32,556 nt of DNA, from assembly GCA_027660625.1 (NCBI GenBank), contig JAQDNC010000018.1, forward strand, positions 1 through 32,556, given 5' to 3'. A program made the translations under genes and the position numbers. Below the pieces are notes generated by a model. The model searched no databases. It was not told the DNA's origin and was given only the letters and a program-made list of their open reading frames with translations. Of this stretch, positions 15,739-23,132 are shown piece after piece. The first letter of the stretch is position 1; every line of letters starts with the position of its first letter. This DNA comes from Coriobacteriaceae bacterium AM100-PB1-1D-6A. Lineage in GTDB: Bacteria; Actinomycetota; Coriobacteriia; Coriobacteriales; Coriobacteriaceae.

Positions 15739-16528
15739 CTTCGAAGTTACCTCCGTCAGAAACAGCTGCACCCTTCAGCTCGGTCTGCTGCTGGAAGTCC
15801 CAGAAAGCGATGCCGAAGCCGATGAGAGCGAGGATGAGCAGGGCAGGGGTTGCCAGCGAATCGTTGGCAACGGTGATGAGCGCGAGGCCAAAGCCCATGA
15901 GGAAGAAGCCCCACATATCGCGGTTCATCATAACCTTGAGCAGGACGGCGAAGCCGACGAAGCGCATCATGCCGCCTGCAGCGGACAGACCGGTCTGCAG
16001 CCAAGTCGGGATGGCGGAAGCGATGGTCTGACCGATGGTAGCGCCAGCGATGAAGAACAGGGTGACGACGACAGCGAAGATCAGGCCGAGCAGAGCCATG
16101 GCGAAATAGTTCAGACGCTCGATGCCCTTGGTGTCAGCGTTATGAGCCATGTTGTCCGCGGAGGACATGAGGGGCGACATAAGCGTGAAGACCAGGGTAA
16201 CGCCGAGCTGACCAAGCAGAGCGAACGGAATGGCAAGGCCGACTGCCGCGTTGGGCTCGAGGCCCGTAGCGATAGCGAGAATGGCTGCCATGATGCCGCC
16301 GATGACGGCGTTAGGCGGCTGAGCGCCTCCGATCGGCATGTTGCCGATCGTCATGAGCTGATAGGTACCACCCACGAGAAGACCGGTGTTGAGGTCGCCA
16401 AGGATAAGACCGATGACGGCGCCGGTGACGATGGGCTGATAGAGAGACTCGAGGAAGTTGAACTGGTCGATTGCCGCGACGAACGTGACGATGAAGACCA
16501 GAGCGACCTGGATGATCGAGTATTCCAT
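15728..16528 (-). CDS. agaC: PTS system mannose/GalNAc-family IIC component
   Basis: This integral membrane sugar-specific channel subunit is 266 residues and highly hydrophobic. Family features: N-terminal VTFVAAIDQFNFLESLYQPIV, then TGAVIGLILGDLNTGLLVGG and QLMTIGNMPIGGAQPPNAVIGG (the usual IIC signature). The C-terminus ends with an acidic-basic tail. The start at 16528 has AAAGGAGG. It lies between IIB (90-base gap holding a small hairpin) and IID (overlap). It acts with IID to import and phosphorylate the sugar using IIA and IIB. The N-acetylgalactosamine assignment comes from the neighbourhood. Confidence 0.94.
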   Translation of the reverse strand: MEYSIIQVALVFIVTFVAAIDQFNFLESLYQPIVTGAVIGLILGDLNTGLLVGGTYQLMTIGNMPIGGAQPPNAVIGGIMAAILAIATGLEPNAAVGLAIPFALLGQLGVTLVFTLMSPLMSSADNMAHNADTKGIERLNYFAMALLGLIFAVVVTLFFIAGATIGQTIASAIPTWLQTGLSAAGGMMRFVGFAVLLKVMMNRDMWGFFLMGFGLALITVANDSLATPALLILALIGFGIAFWDFQQQTELKGAAVSDGGNFEDGI

Positions 16529-16581
16529 CTTGCTCCTCCTTTCAAAATGTATGTACGCACTTTGGATATCACGTACAGAAC

Positions 16582-16601
16582 GTCAGGGTTTCAATCCTGA
16601 C
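16582..16601. repeat. Small hairpin between the IIB and IIC genes
   Basis: GTCAGG and CCTGAC form a perfect inner stem, extended by G-T and T-A pairs around TTCA, in the 90-base gap between the IIB and IIC genes. No T-run follows. It could stabilise or process the operon mRNA. Function is inferred. Confidence 0.45.
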
Positions 16602-16618
16602 AACGTGGATCACGAGGA

Positions 16619-17101
16619 TTACGAGAAGAGCTTGCTCGTGTCCTCAACAGGCGTGCTCGGAACGCGCCTGATCTCCAACTCCACCCCCAATTCCTGCAGC
16701 TCTTTAAACGCAGCGACATCCTCGTCGTTAACTGCGACGGAGGTGGCGACTTGGCGCTTTCCTTCCGACATGTGCATGTTGCCGATGTTTACCTTCTTTA
16801 TAGGCACACCGCCCTTGACGAGCGTAAGCACGTCTTCCGGTGTTTCGGCCACGATGAAGATCTTCTGGCGCGGGCTCGCCTTGCCAATGACGTCGATGGT
16901 CTTCTGCAGGGAGAAGAAACGCGTAGCGACGCCGGCGGGAGCGGCCATCTTCATGAGGTTCTGGCGCATGGTGTTGGTCGACACATCGTCGTTGGCGACG
17001 AGGATGAGGTTGGAGCCCAGGGTGGAGTTCCACTGGGTAGCGACCTGACCATGGACCAGTCGGTTATCGATGCGGGTAAGAAGAATGTTGGGTTCTGCCA
17101 T
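16619..17101 (-). CDS. agaB: PTS system mannose/GalNAc-family IIB component
   Basis: This cytoplasmic phosphotransfer subunit takes phosphate from IIA and gives it to the sugar. It is 160 residues, as usual. The N-terminus ILLTRIDNRLVHGQVATQW holds the conserved active-site His (about residue 17) in the NRLVHGQV motif. The ILVANDDVSTN segment, the FSLQKTIDVI region and IKKVNIGNMH are typical of the sorbose/mannose IIB family. It lies 36 bases downstream of yajC and 90 bases before the IIC gene. Confidence 0.95.
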   Translation of the reverse strand: MAEPNILLTRIDNRLVHGQVATQWNSTLGSNLILVANDDVSTNTMRQNLMKMAAPAGVATRFFSLQKTIDVIGKASPRQKIFIVAETPEDVLTLVKGGVPIKKVNIGNMHMSEGKRQVATSVAVNDEDVAAFKELQELGVELEIRRVPSTPVEDTSKLFS

Positions 17102-17137
17102 GTTGATCAGCTTCCTTTCGTTATTTGCTGACGACAG

Positions 17138-17419
17138 TTACTTGATCTCCTGAATCGCGTAACGCGAAACATCTACGACGGCACCGGATCGGACTTTGAT
17201 CTGGACCTTTTCGCCTTCGATGCCCTTGACGGTTCCGTAGATACCGCCGGCGAAAAGAACCTCCTGACCCGGCTTGAGCTCGGTGTGCAGCTCCTTGAAG
17301 TACTTCTGCTTCTTCTTCATGTTGATTTGCGACCAGATGGTGTAAATCAAGCCCATGATGACAAGCAGGCCTAAAAGGGCGACCGAGGAGCTCAGGACGT
17401 TGGCTCCGAAATCGGCCAT
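17138..17419 (-). CDS. yajC: YajC-like protein within the PTS operon
   Basis: This 93-residue protein has one N-terminal membrane helix (VALLGLLVIMGLIYTIW), a basic QINMKKKQKYFKEL segment and a small beta domain (KPGQEVLFAGGIYGTVKGIEGEKVQIKV), the standard architecture of YajC, a Sec translocon accessory protein. Its start overlaps the IIA stop by one base (TAATG), so it is translated with the PTS. YajC genes inside mannose-family PTS operons are known in streptococcal glycosaminoglycan loci. Its job here may be membrane assembly of IIC/IID rather than general Sec function; that part is inference. Confidence 0.9.
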   Translation of the reverse strand: MADFGANVLSSSVALLGLLVIMGLIYTIWSQINMKKKQKYFKELHTELKPGQEVLFAGGIYGTVKGIEGEKVQIKVRSGAVVDVSRYAIQEIK

Positions 17420-17862
17420 TAGATGCCGTCCTCGTCGCCGAAGATATCCTCTTCGTCGGAGCCGGCAACGGATGCGACCGTCTGGGCGGTGATGCCCGTC
17501 TGGCCAACGGTCACGGCCTGCTCGCCAAGCTCGGCGAGCGTGGCGTTGCCGCGGAGGAACAGAAGCTCAATAACCATGGGAAGGTTGGTGCCGGTCAGAA
17601 CCTCGACGTTGTCGACATCCTGGGCAATCATCATCGCCTGGTTGAACGGGGTGCCACCAAGCAGGTCGGTAAAGACGAGCACGCCATCGCACTCCTCGCG
17701 CATGGCGGTAATAGCGGCGCGGAGATCCTCACCGTAGGAAGCAGCCTGGTCGCCCTCAAAAGGAACGACGGTAAAAGCGGGCTGGTCGCCAGCAACCATA
17801 GCGATAGCGCTTGCGAGGCCGGGTGCGAACTGTCCATGACCGGTAAGAATAAAGCCAACCAT
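17419..17862 (-). CDS. agaF: PTS system mannose/GalNAc-family IIA component
   Basis: This cytoplasmic IIA takes phosphate from HPr. It is 147 residues, and the active-site His is at residue 9 in FILTGHGQFAPG. The FTDLLGGTPFNQAMM and LTGTNLPMVIELL segments are family signatures. It is the first gene of the PTS operon, with AAGGG eight bases before the ATG. Its C-terminal tail is very acidic (DEEDIFGDEDG). Confidence 0.95.
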   Translation of the reverse strand: MVGFILTGHGQFAPGLASAIAMVAGDQPAFTVVPFEGDQAASYGEDLRAAITAMREECDGVLVFTDLLGGTPFNQAMMIAQDVDNVEVLTGTNLPMVIELLFLRGNATLAELGEQAVTVGQTGITAQTVASVAGSDEEDIFGDEDGI

Positions 17863-17978
17863 TCAAATTTCCCTTCCGAAGGTGTGTACGATCTGAGTCC
17901 GATGATTTTCGGAAGCCAGCGGGCGCTCGCCCTTAAAGCTTCTTAGAAAGCGTGCTTTGAAGACCAGTGGTTTCTAAA

Positions 17979-17991
17979 CTGGTAGTAACCA
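17979..17991. promoter_or_regulatory. GntR-type operator near the PTS promoter
   Basis: CTGGTAGTAACCA matches the site upstream of agaS base for base over 13 positions. An ACCAGT at 17963-17968 forms a further inverted repeat with ACTGGT at 17978-17983, so two overlapping sites may exist. It lies about 117 bases upstream of the IIA start. Confidence 0.72.
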
Positions 17992-18258
17992 CGTGACGTG
18001 TTGTTGTCACTATATCACCCCAGAAGAGGTCGCTTTCGTTGATTCATACGGTAAAACGTTTTTGCACCGCTCACGGTGATAAATCGACCGTTTACCGGTC
18101 GTTAACACTTCTACCTGCGGTTTTGAAACCGTTCCGAAATGCTTTGGCAAAAGATCGGATCTTTTCCTGTGTCTAAACAACGCAGGGCGGCTAAAAATAG
18201 CGTGTAGAAAAATTGCAGGTCATTGTGAAGATATGTGAATTGGTCTTTTTGACTTAAT

Positions 18259-18274
18259 ACCAGTTAGAACCAGT
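18259..18274. promoter_or_regulatory. Second, weaker GntR-type site upstream of the PTS operon
   Basis: ACCAGTTAGAACCAGT contains two ACCAGT half-sites in direct orientation. Read on the minus strand it gives ACTGGTTCTAAC, resembling the left half of the operators at 13686 and 17979. It could be a distal site for looping or cooperative binding. Weak support. Confidence 0.45.
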
Positions 18275-18285
18275 TTTGAGATTAT

Positions 18286-18315
18286 CGGTGAACGGTAGTT
18301 TTCGACCGTTCACCG
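18286..18315. repeat. Inverted repeat with 11-bp arms in the PTS upstream region
   Basis: CGGTGAACGGT (18286-18296) and ACCGTTCACCG (18305-18315) are exact reverse complements with an 8-base spacer. The right arm shares the CGACCGTTyACCGGT motif seen at 18085. It is a candidate site for a second regulator. Confidence 0.6.
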
Positions 18316-18410
18316 GTTACTTGCAATCGTTTGCAGTCGTTTTCCCAGATGAATTAGGGAAACACAATGGAGCGCTTGCGCGGGCGCGAGGCCTACTCCA
18401 GTGGTTTCGG

Positions 18411-18451
18411 CAGCAAAAAGCCCGCTAGAACGTTGTCCGTTCTAGCGGGCT
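18411..18451 (-). terminator. Terminator of the SurA_N-like gene
   Basis: AGCCCGCTAGAACG and CGTTCTAGCGGGCT are perfect 14-bp arms around TTGTC. On the minus strand the stem is followed by TTTTTGCTG, so it ends the gene whose stop is at 18494. Confidence 0.93.
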
Positions 18452-18493
18452 AAATCAGGCAGATCGGCTAGCGCACAGTAGTGCAGGCAAACC

Positions 18494-19588
18494 TTACGCA
18501 AACAGGCCGTAGATGCTGATGTTGGCCTTGGCGTAGAGACCGTTAGCATACTCGGTCCACTTGGAGCTGGCGCTCGAAGCCTGCGAAGAGTACTGCTGAT
18601 AGGCGGTGTAATAGGCAGTCATGGCCTGCTTATAGGTCGCGCTATCGGCCGTAAAGGCATCGTCGGCGAACGCCTTAGCGTAGGTGCCACCGGCGTCCTT
18701 CCAGGTGCCCTTCTCGCTATCCCACTCGTCGCCGGCAAGGTTGATGATGTAGTCGGCGTAATCCTTGCTCGCGGTCTCCTCGTTGCCGTCAGAAGGCTCG
18801 GTTGGGGCGGTCGGCATGCTTGCGGAGCTATCGCCCACCTTCTTCTTGTAGAGCTTCTGCAGCGTCGCGGACTGGCGGACGATCTGCTTGGCCTGGTCCT
18901 TGGACACGCCATACTGCGTGGCCATGGTCTTGTAGTCCGAAGTGCCGATGGAATCCTCGGCGTACTTCTTCATCTCCTTAGAGGAGACGGTAATGCCCTC
19001 GTCCTCGGCGGCATCGAGCAGGATCTTGTTGCGCACGTAGGACAGGATGACATCGGCAGAAGGAGCGGTGTAGTTGCCATCGCTATCCTTGACGGTATCG
19101 AGGCTGTACTGGCTCTCGATGGCCTCGCGCGCGGTGATGTCGCTCTTCTTGCCGTTGTAGCTATAGCTTGCCACGGTCGAATCGAGCTGGTCCTCGGTCA
19201 GGGTCGACGAGCCGACACCCTTGCCGCCAAAGCCGCCATTGCCAATAAAGAAGCCGACCACGGCAGCGATAACGACGGCAACCACGAAGGCGGCGATCAT
19301 CGTCTTCTTGTGCTTGGATGCGTGGTCGTCTTCGTCGGAACCCAGGATATCGTCGTCCTCATCTTGGGCCTCGGGCATCAAATTCTCGTCAGCGGCATCC
19401 GCGGCAATCTGAGCCTCCAGACGGGCGTCCTCCTCCTCGGCCGTCGTACCGGCAGCAATATGCTCGGCAGACGTGCCGGCGACCAGATCGATCTTCTCGT
19501 CCTCGTCACCGTCGGGGCCTTCGCCGCGCTCGATGATCTGGATGCCGTCGATCTCGTCCTTCTCGTCCTTCTTTTGAATCAGACCCAT
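18494..19588 (-). CDS. Membrane-anchored protein with SurA N-terminal-like domain
   Basis: The N-terminal ~100 residues are cytoplasmic and very acidic, followed by one membrane helix (MIAAFVVAVVIAAVVGFFIG) and an extracytoplasmic part of about 240 residues. That part begins with a Gly-rich linker and continues with helices resembling the SurA_N/PrsA-type chaperone region: KSDITAREAIESQYS, VILSYVRNKILLDAAEDEG, then VSKDQAKQIVRQSATLQKLY. No parvulin rotamase domain follows. It may be a chaperone-like anchored protein acting on exported proteins. It is monocistronic, with its own strong terminator. The family call is moderate; the function is inference. Confidence 0.7.
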   Translation of the reverse strand: MGLIQKKDEKDEIDGIQIIERGEGPDGDEDEKIDLVAGTSAEHIAAGTTAEEEDARLEAQIAADAADENLMPEAQDEDDDILGSDEDDHASKHKKTMIAAFVVAVVIAAVVGFFIGNGGFGGKGVGSSTLTEDQLDSTVASYSYNGKKSDITAREAIESQYSLDTVKDSDGNYTAPSADVILSYVRNKILLDAAEDEGITVSSKEMKKYAEDSIGTSDYKTMATQYGVSKDQAKQIVRQSATLQKLYKKKVGDSSASMPTAPTEPSDGNEETASKDYADYIINLAGDEWDSEKGTWKDAGGTYAKAFADDAFTADSATYKQAMTAYYTAYQQYSSQASSASSKWTEYANGLYAKANISIYGLFA

Positions 19589-19626
19589 ATCGGTTACTCC
19601 TTGTTAGGAAACATAGTCCCCAATAG

Positions 19627-19655
19627 AATACGCCCGACAGAGCGCCGGGCGTATT
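19627..19655. terminator. Stem-loop downstream of idh
   Basis: AATACGCCCG and CGGGCGTATT are perfect 10-bp arms with a 9-base loop, 60 bases after the idh stop. The T-run is poor on either strand, so it may stabilise the mRNA 3' end rather than terminate strongly. Confidence 0.5.
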
Positions 19656-19714
19656 GATTCTTAGGTTATACGCAAACACTTAAGTACTATTTAGGCGTTT
19701 GCAGTGTGCATGCC

Positions 19715-20800
19715 TTAGGCCAGGTGCGCGATAACGGCATCGGCAAATGCCTGCGTACCCACAGCGCCCTCAACGGAGCCGGTCTGGGCACGACGCACGT
19801 CACCGGTAACCTGCTCGCCCTCGTCGAGCGTGGCAGAGACGGCGGCACGAATGCGATTGGCCGCGTCGTTCTCGCCTAGGTGATCGAGCATCATCGCGGC
19901 AGAGAGAATCTCGGCCGTGGGGTTGGCGATATCCTGACCAGCAATATCGGGAGCGGAGCCGTGCGTCGCCTCAAAGATGGCACAGTCGGCACCGATGTTG
20001 GAGCCGGGGGCCATCCCTAAGCCGCCCACCAGGCCGGCGCACAGGTCGCTCACGATGTCGCCGTACAGGTTGGGCAGCACCAGGACATCGAAGTCGTTGG
20101 GGTTCTGGACCAGGCCCATGCAGGTGGCGTCGACGATCTTGTCGTTGAACTCAATGTCGGGATAGTTGGCGGCCACCTCGCGCGCAACGCGCAGGAACAG
20201 GCCGTCGGTTGCCTTCATGATGTTGGCCTTGTGCACGGCCGTCACCTTTTTGCGACCGCAACGGCGGGCGTACTCAAAGGCGTACTCCACAATGCGGCGG
20301 CTCTTGGCGATGGAGATGGGTTTGATCGAGATGGCGGAATCCGCGGCGAAGGTCTTCTGGCCCGAGCGCTCGACGAGCTGCGAAAGCTCCTCGACCTCGG
20401 CAGCGCCCTCATCGAACTCGATACCGGCGTAGAGGTCCTCGGTGTTCTCGCGCACGATGACCAGGTCGACGTCACGGAAGCGCGAGCCGTCGCCCGGCTG
20501 CGACAGGCAGGGGCGCACGCAGGCGTACAGATCGAAGTGCTTACGCAGAGCAACATTGACGCTGCGGAAACCCGTGCCGACCGGCGTGGTGATGGGCCCC
20601 TTGATGGCGACCTTAGTCTCGGCAACCGCATCGAGCACATGTTGGGGCAGCGGCGTGCCAAACTCGTCCATGACGCCGGCGCCGGCCTCCTGGACATTCC
20701 AGTTAATCTGGACACCGGTGGCCTCGACCACGCGGCGCATGGCCTGCGTAATCTCGGGACCGATACCGTCACCGGGAATCAGGACTACATCGTGCGCCAT
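19715..20800 (-). CDS. NAD-type isocitrate/isopropylmalate dehydrogenase family, probable isocitrate dehydrogenase
   Basis: The enzyme belongs to the beta-decarboxylating dehydrogenases and most likely makes 2-oxoglutarate from isocitrate. It is 361 residues. Seen motifs: [11 protein letters not shown] at the N-terminus, [17 protein letters not shown], the substrate loop [15 protein letters not shown] (the ENTEDLY form is usual in isocitrate rather than isopropylmalate dehydrogenases), [14 protein letters not shown] with catalytic Lys, and [21 protein letters not shown] near the C-terminus. No leu genes are nearby, which also favours isocitrate. It lies directly after the HEAT-repeat gene (6 bases). 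Cofactor choice (NAD) is inferred from the family subtype. Confidence 0.88.
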   Translation of the reverse strand: MAHDVVLIPGDGIGPEITQAMRRVVEATGVQINWNVQEAGAGVMDEFGTPLPQHVLDAVAETKVAIKGPITTPVGTGFRSVNVALRKHFDLYACVRPCLSQPGDGSRFRDVDLVIVRENTEDLYAGIEFDEGAAEVEELSQLVERSGQKTFAADSAISIKPISIAKSRRIVEYAFEYARRCGRKKVTAVHKANIMKATDGLFLRVAREVAANYPDIEFNDKIVDATCMGLVQNPNDFDVLVLPNLYGDIVSDLCAGLVGGLGMAPGSNIGADCAIFEATHGSAPDIAGQDIANPTAEILSAAMMLDHLGENDAANRIRAAVSATLDEGEQVTGDVRRAQTGSVEGAVGTQAFADAVIAHLA

Positions 20801-20806
20801 AATCTG

Positions 20807-21505
20807 TTACTCCTCGTCTTCGGCGTCGTCAGATTTTTTAACGCTAGCACGCTTCTTCTTTTTGGAGAGATCCAGGCCAAAACGTTTAACAAGCATTTCG
20901 CAAATCTCGCTCGAACGGGCCTTGAGATAGCTGCCCTTGCCGTTCTCGGCGTCGAACTTAAGGCGCAGCGCAAGCTTCTCTGCGACCTCGGCGTCAATCT
21001 CGCCCTGGCCAAACTCGTACAGGCACCCGAGCATATCGCGATACTCAAGGTCGCCGTGGTAGCACTGGATGGCCTCGTCCAGGATGGGCCAAGCCTCGCG
21101 CGAACGCTCGACACTCGTGGCGCCCCACACGCACAGCAGGCGGAAGGCGGCATAGCGCAGCGTGGAGGAAATCTCGTCGAACAGCGCGGTCTCGGCGCCC
21201 TCAAAGGCGTCCTCCATCTGCTCGGGGCAGGTGGTGGCGAGCGCCGCCAGGGCATCGAGCGCCTCCCAGCGGGTCTGTGCCTCGGGGCGGTCGAGCGCCT
21301 CGATCAGCGCTGGCACGCAGGGCACGACGCGCTGCGGATCGCGCTCGGCAAGCAGGTGCAGCACACGGGCGGCAAACTGGCGGATGCGGCGCGTGGGGCA
21401 GCCGAGCTCTTGGACCAGGCGGTCGACGGCGTTCTCATTCTCCTCTGCCAGCTGAAGCTGTGCCAGCTCCTCGTCGGTGAGCTGTTCGTCTTTATTTTCT
21501 GCCAT
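20807..21505 (-). CDS. HEAT-repeat protein of unknown function
   Basis: This 232-residue helical protein is built of HEAT-like repeats in about residues 25-140 (RIRQFAARVLHLLAERDP, VPALIEALDRPEAQTRWEALDALAALA, TLRYAAFRLLCVWG). The C-terminus is a highly charged Lys-rich tail (KKKKRASVKKSDD). Such repeats usually bind other proteins. It sits between the small membrane protein gene and idh on the same strand with very short gaps, so it is probably cotranscribed. I do not recognise a specific family role. Confidence 0.82.
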   Translation of the reverse strand: MAENKDEQLTDEELAQLQLAEENENAVDRLVQELGCPTRRIRQFAARVLHLLAERDPQRVVPCVPALIEALDRPEAQTRWEALDALAALATTCPEQMEDAFEGAETALFDEISSTLRYAAFRLLCVWGATSVERSREAWPILDEAIQCYHGDLEYRDMLGCLYEFGQGEIDAEVAEKLALRLKFDAENGKGSYLKARSSEICEMLVKRFGLDLSKKKKRASVKKSDDAEDEE

Positions 21506-21520
21506 AGTTACCTCTTCTTA

Positions 21521-21949
21521 CTATTTCTTAGCGTGCTTGCCAGCACCCTTGCTGTCATCGGTGACCGAGATGAGCTGTCGGTCGGCCGCGCCATTGCGAC
21601 GCGCGCGGCGGCGCTCCTCGGCGTCGCCCGCGTCGGCGGCGGCGCGATGGGCCTTGTTGACGTTAAAGACCTCGTCGTGCTTGCGCCACGGGCCAACGGA
21701 CTCGCCAAAGCTCATCTTAAGACCGGCGATAAAGCCGCCGAGCCAGCCGATCGGCGCAAACTGAACCAGCGGGAACAGCGAAAACACCCAGGTCAGCAGG
21801 ACGACTGCCGCCGCACCCGCAAAGTTGGCGATCCAGTAGTCGCGCTTGGTGATGACGCGCTTTTCGCACGCCCACTGGCCGCACAAAAAGCCGATGTAGA
21901 TCGCAAAGAGAAAGAGCAGCAGCGCAAGCACCACGAACGTCCAGCTCAT
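21521..21949 (-). CDS. Small membrane protein (143 aa), unknown function
   Basis: Two to three hydrophobic helices are visible (TFVVLALLLFLFAIYIGFL; YWIANFAGAAAVVLLTWVFSL; PIGWLGGFIAGLKMSF). A hydrophilic, Arg- and Lys-rich C-terminal tail of about 60 residues follows. The start at 21949 is supported by GGAG inside the preceding gene's 3' end; the stop of that gene at 21955 is five bases away. Its position before the HEAT-repeat gene suggests they are cotranscribed. I do not recognise a family. Confidence 0.78.
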   Translation of the reverse strand: MSWTFVVLALLLFLFAIYIGFLCGQWACEKRVITKRDYWIANFAGAAAVVLLTWVFSLFPLVQFAPIGWLGGFIAGLKMSFGESVGPWRKHDEVFNVNKAHRAAADAGDAEERRRARRNGAADRQLISVTDDSKGAGKHAKK

Positions 21950-21954
21950 GGGCG

Positions 21955-23034
21955 CTACTCCTCGTGATGGTGGCCGCAGCAGCACTCGTGGCCGTCATCA
22001 TGGCCGTGGCCGCCGCAGCACTCGTGGTCCTCGCCGTGGTGATGGCCACAACCGCACTCATGGTCCTCGCCGTGCTCGCCGCAACCGCAGCCGTCCTCGT
22101 GGGCACCGTGCTCCTCGGGGCGATACTGCGACCAGTCCAGACCGGCGGCGATGGCGTCGGCCTCCTCCTTGTAGAGGACCGTGATGGCCTGGGTGCCCAG
22201 CTTGGCACCACCGATGGCGTCGAGCATGTCGTAGAGCGTAAAGGCCACGTCGGCACCGGGCAGCGCGAGCTCGCGGTCATCGGCGTAGGCGAGCGCCAGA
22301 CGCAGGTCCTTAATGAAGTGCTCGACCATAAAGCCGGGCTTGTAGTCGCCGTCGAGCGCCTTGGGGGCCAGGCTCTCCATGGCGCCGGACTTGCCGGTGC
22401 CGCCCAGGATCATCTGGCGGGTCTTCTCCAGGTCAAGGCCGCTCAACTCGGCAAATGCCATGGCGTCGGCCATGCCGACCATGCAGGCGCCCAGCGACAC
22501 CTGGTTGGCGAGCTTGGCAGCCTGACCCTTGCCGGCGCCATCGAAGCAGCAGATGTTGGCCGCAAAGGTGGCAAGGATATCGCGGACCGGCGCGATGTCG
22601 TTCTCGGTGGCGCCCACGATAGCCGTGAGCGTGCCGGCGATGGCGCCCGACTCGCCGCCGGTGACGGGGCAGTCAAACGCCATGCGACCGGAGACTTGAG
22701 CGGCCTCGGCAATGTCACGAGCGAGCTCGGGCGAGCTCGTGGTGAGGTCGATCAGCACCGCGCCGGGCTTGGTGCACGCGAGCAGGCCGTCGCCCGCCAG
22801 GTAGAGCTCCTCGACCTCGGAGGGATAGCCCACCATGGTAAAGACGACATCGGCGTTCGCCGCGGCATCGGCCGGCGTATCGGCCCAGACGGCGCCGCGC
22901 TCAACGAGCGCTGCGGCCTTGGACTTGGTGCGGTTGTTGACCGTGACGGGATAGCCGGCGTCCAGGATGTGGCCGGCGATGGGGGCACCCATGATTCCGG
23001 TGCCGATAAATGCGACAGAGAGCTTGTTTGCCAT
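21955..23034 (-). CDS. Beta-hydroxyacid dehydrogenase family (3-hydroxyisobutyrate/tartronate semialdehyde reductase-like) with Cys/His tail
   Basis: This NAD(P)-dependent dehydrogenase has an N-terminal Rossmann domain (VAFIGTGIMGAPIAGHILDAGYPV) with the usual GxGxMG motif, DLTTSSPELARDIA, the catalytic-region segment CPVTGGESGAIAGTLTAIVG and the Lys-bearing GKGQAAKLANQVSLG. The body ends near residue 300. An extra tail of about 50 residues follows, extremely rich in His, Cys, Gly, Glu and Asp (HECGCGHHH-type clusters). Family members normally end near 290-300 residues, so the tail is extra. It could bind metal. Substrate is unknown: GarR, Gar-like and MmsB-type reductases share these motifs. 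Confidence 0.9.
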   Translation of the reverse strand: MANKLSVAFIGTGIMGAPIAGHILDAGYPVTVNNRTKSKAAALVERGAVWADTPADAAANADVVFTMVGYPSEVEELYLAGDGLLACTKPGAVLIDLTTSSPELARDIAEAAQVSGRMAFDCPVTGGESGAIAGTLTAIVGATENDIAPVRDILATFAANICCFDGAGKGQAAKLANQVSLGACMVGMADAMAFAELSGLDLEKTRQMILGGTGKSGAMESLAPKALDGDYKPGFMVEHFIKDLRLALAYADDRELALPGADVAFTLYDMLDAIGGAKLGTQAITVLYKEEADAIAAGLDWSQYRPEEHGAHEDGCGCGEHGEDHECGCGHHHGEDHECCGGHGHDDGHECCCGHHHEE

Positions 23035-23132
23035 GAAACCTTTCCTTTTGGGTTGGGTGTTATTACCAGGTTGAATACTCGGTGCCAGCGTTTGGGCTGT
23101 GAGTTGAGGGCGATTACGGCCGCGTTACTTGC

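Larger units (their letters stand above)
17863..18418. promoter_or_regulatory. Long regulatory region upstream of the PTS operon
   Basis: This stretch before the first PTS gene contains no gene I can support. It holds two GntR-type sites: interleaved inverted repeats with ACCAGT/ACTGGT and CTGGT/ACCA at 17963-17992, and a second site at 18259-18274. It also holds a pair of related 15-base motifs (CGACCGTTTACCGGT at 18085, CGACCGTTCACCGGT at 18303), the second inside a perfect inverted repeat (18286-18296 with 18305-18315). This suggests control by two regulators. The functional reading is inference. Confidence 0.6.

Noticed and set aside
20231..21967. 578-residue plus-strand reading frame
   Set aside because: It is antisense to idh, the HEAT-repeat gene and the small membrane protein, all better supported.
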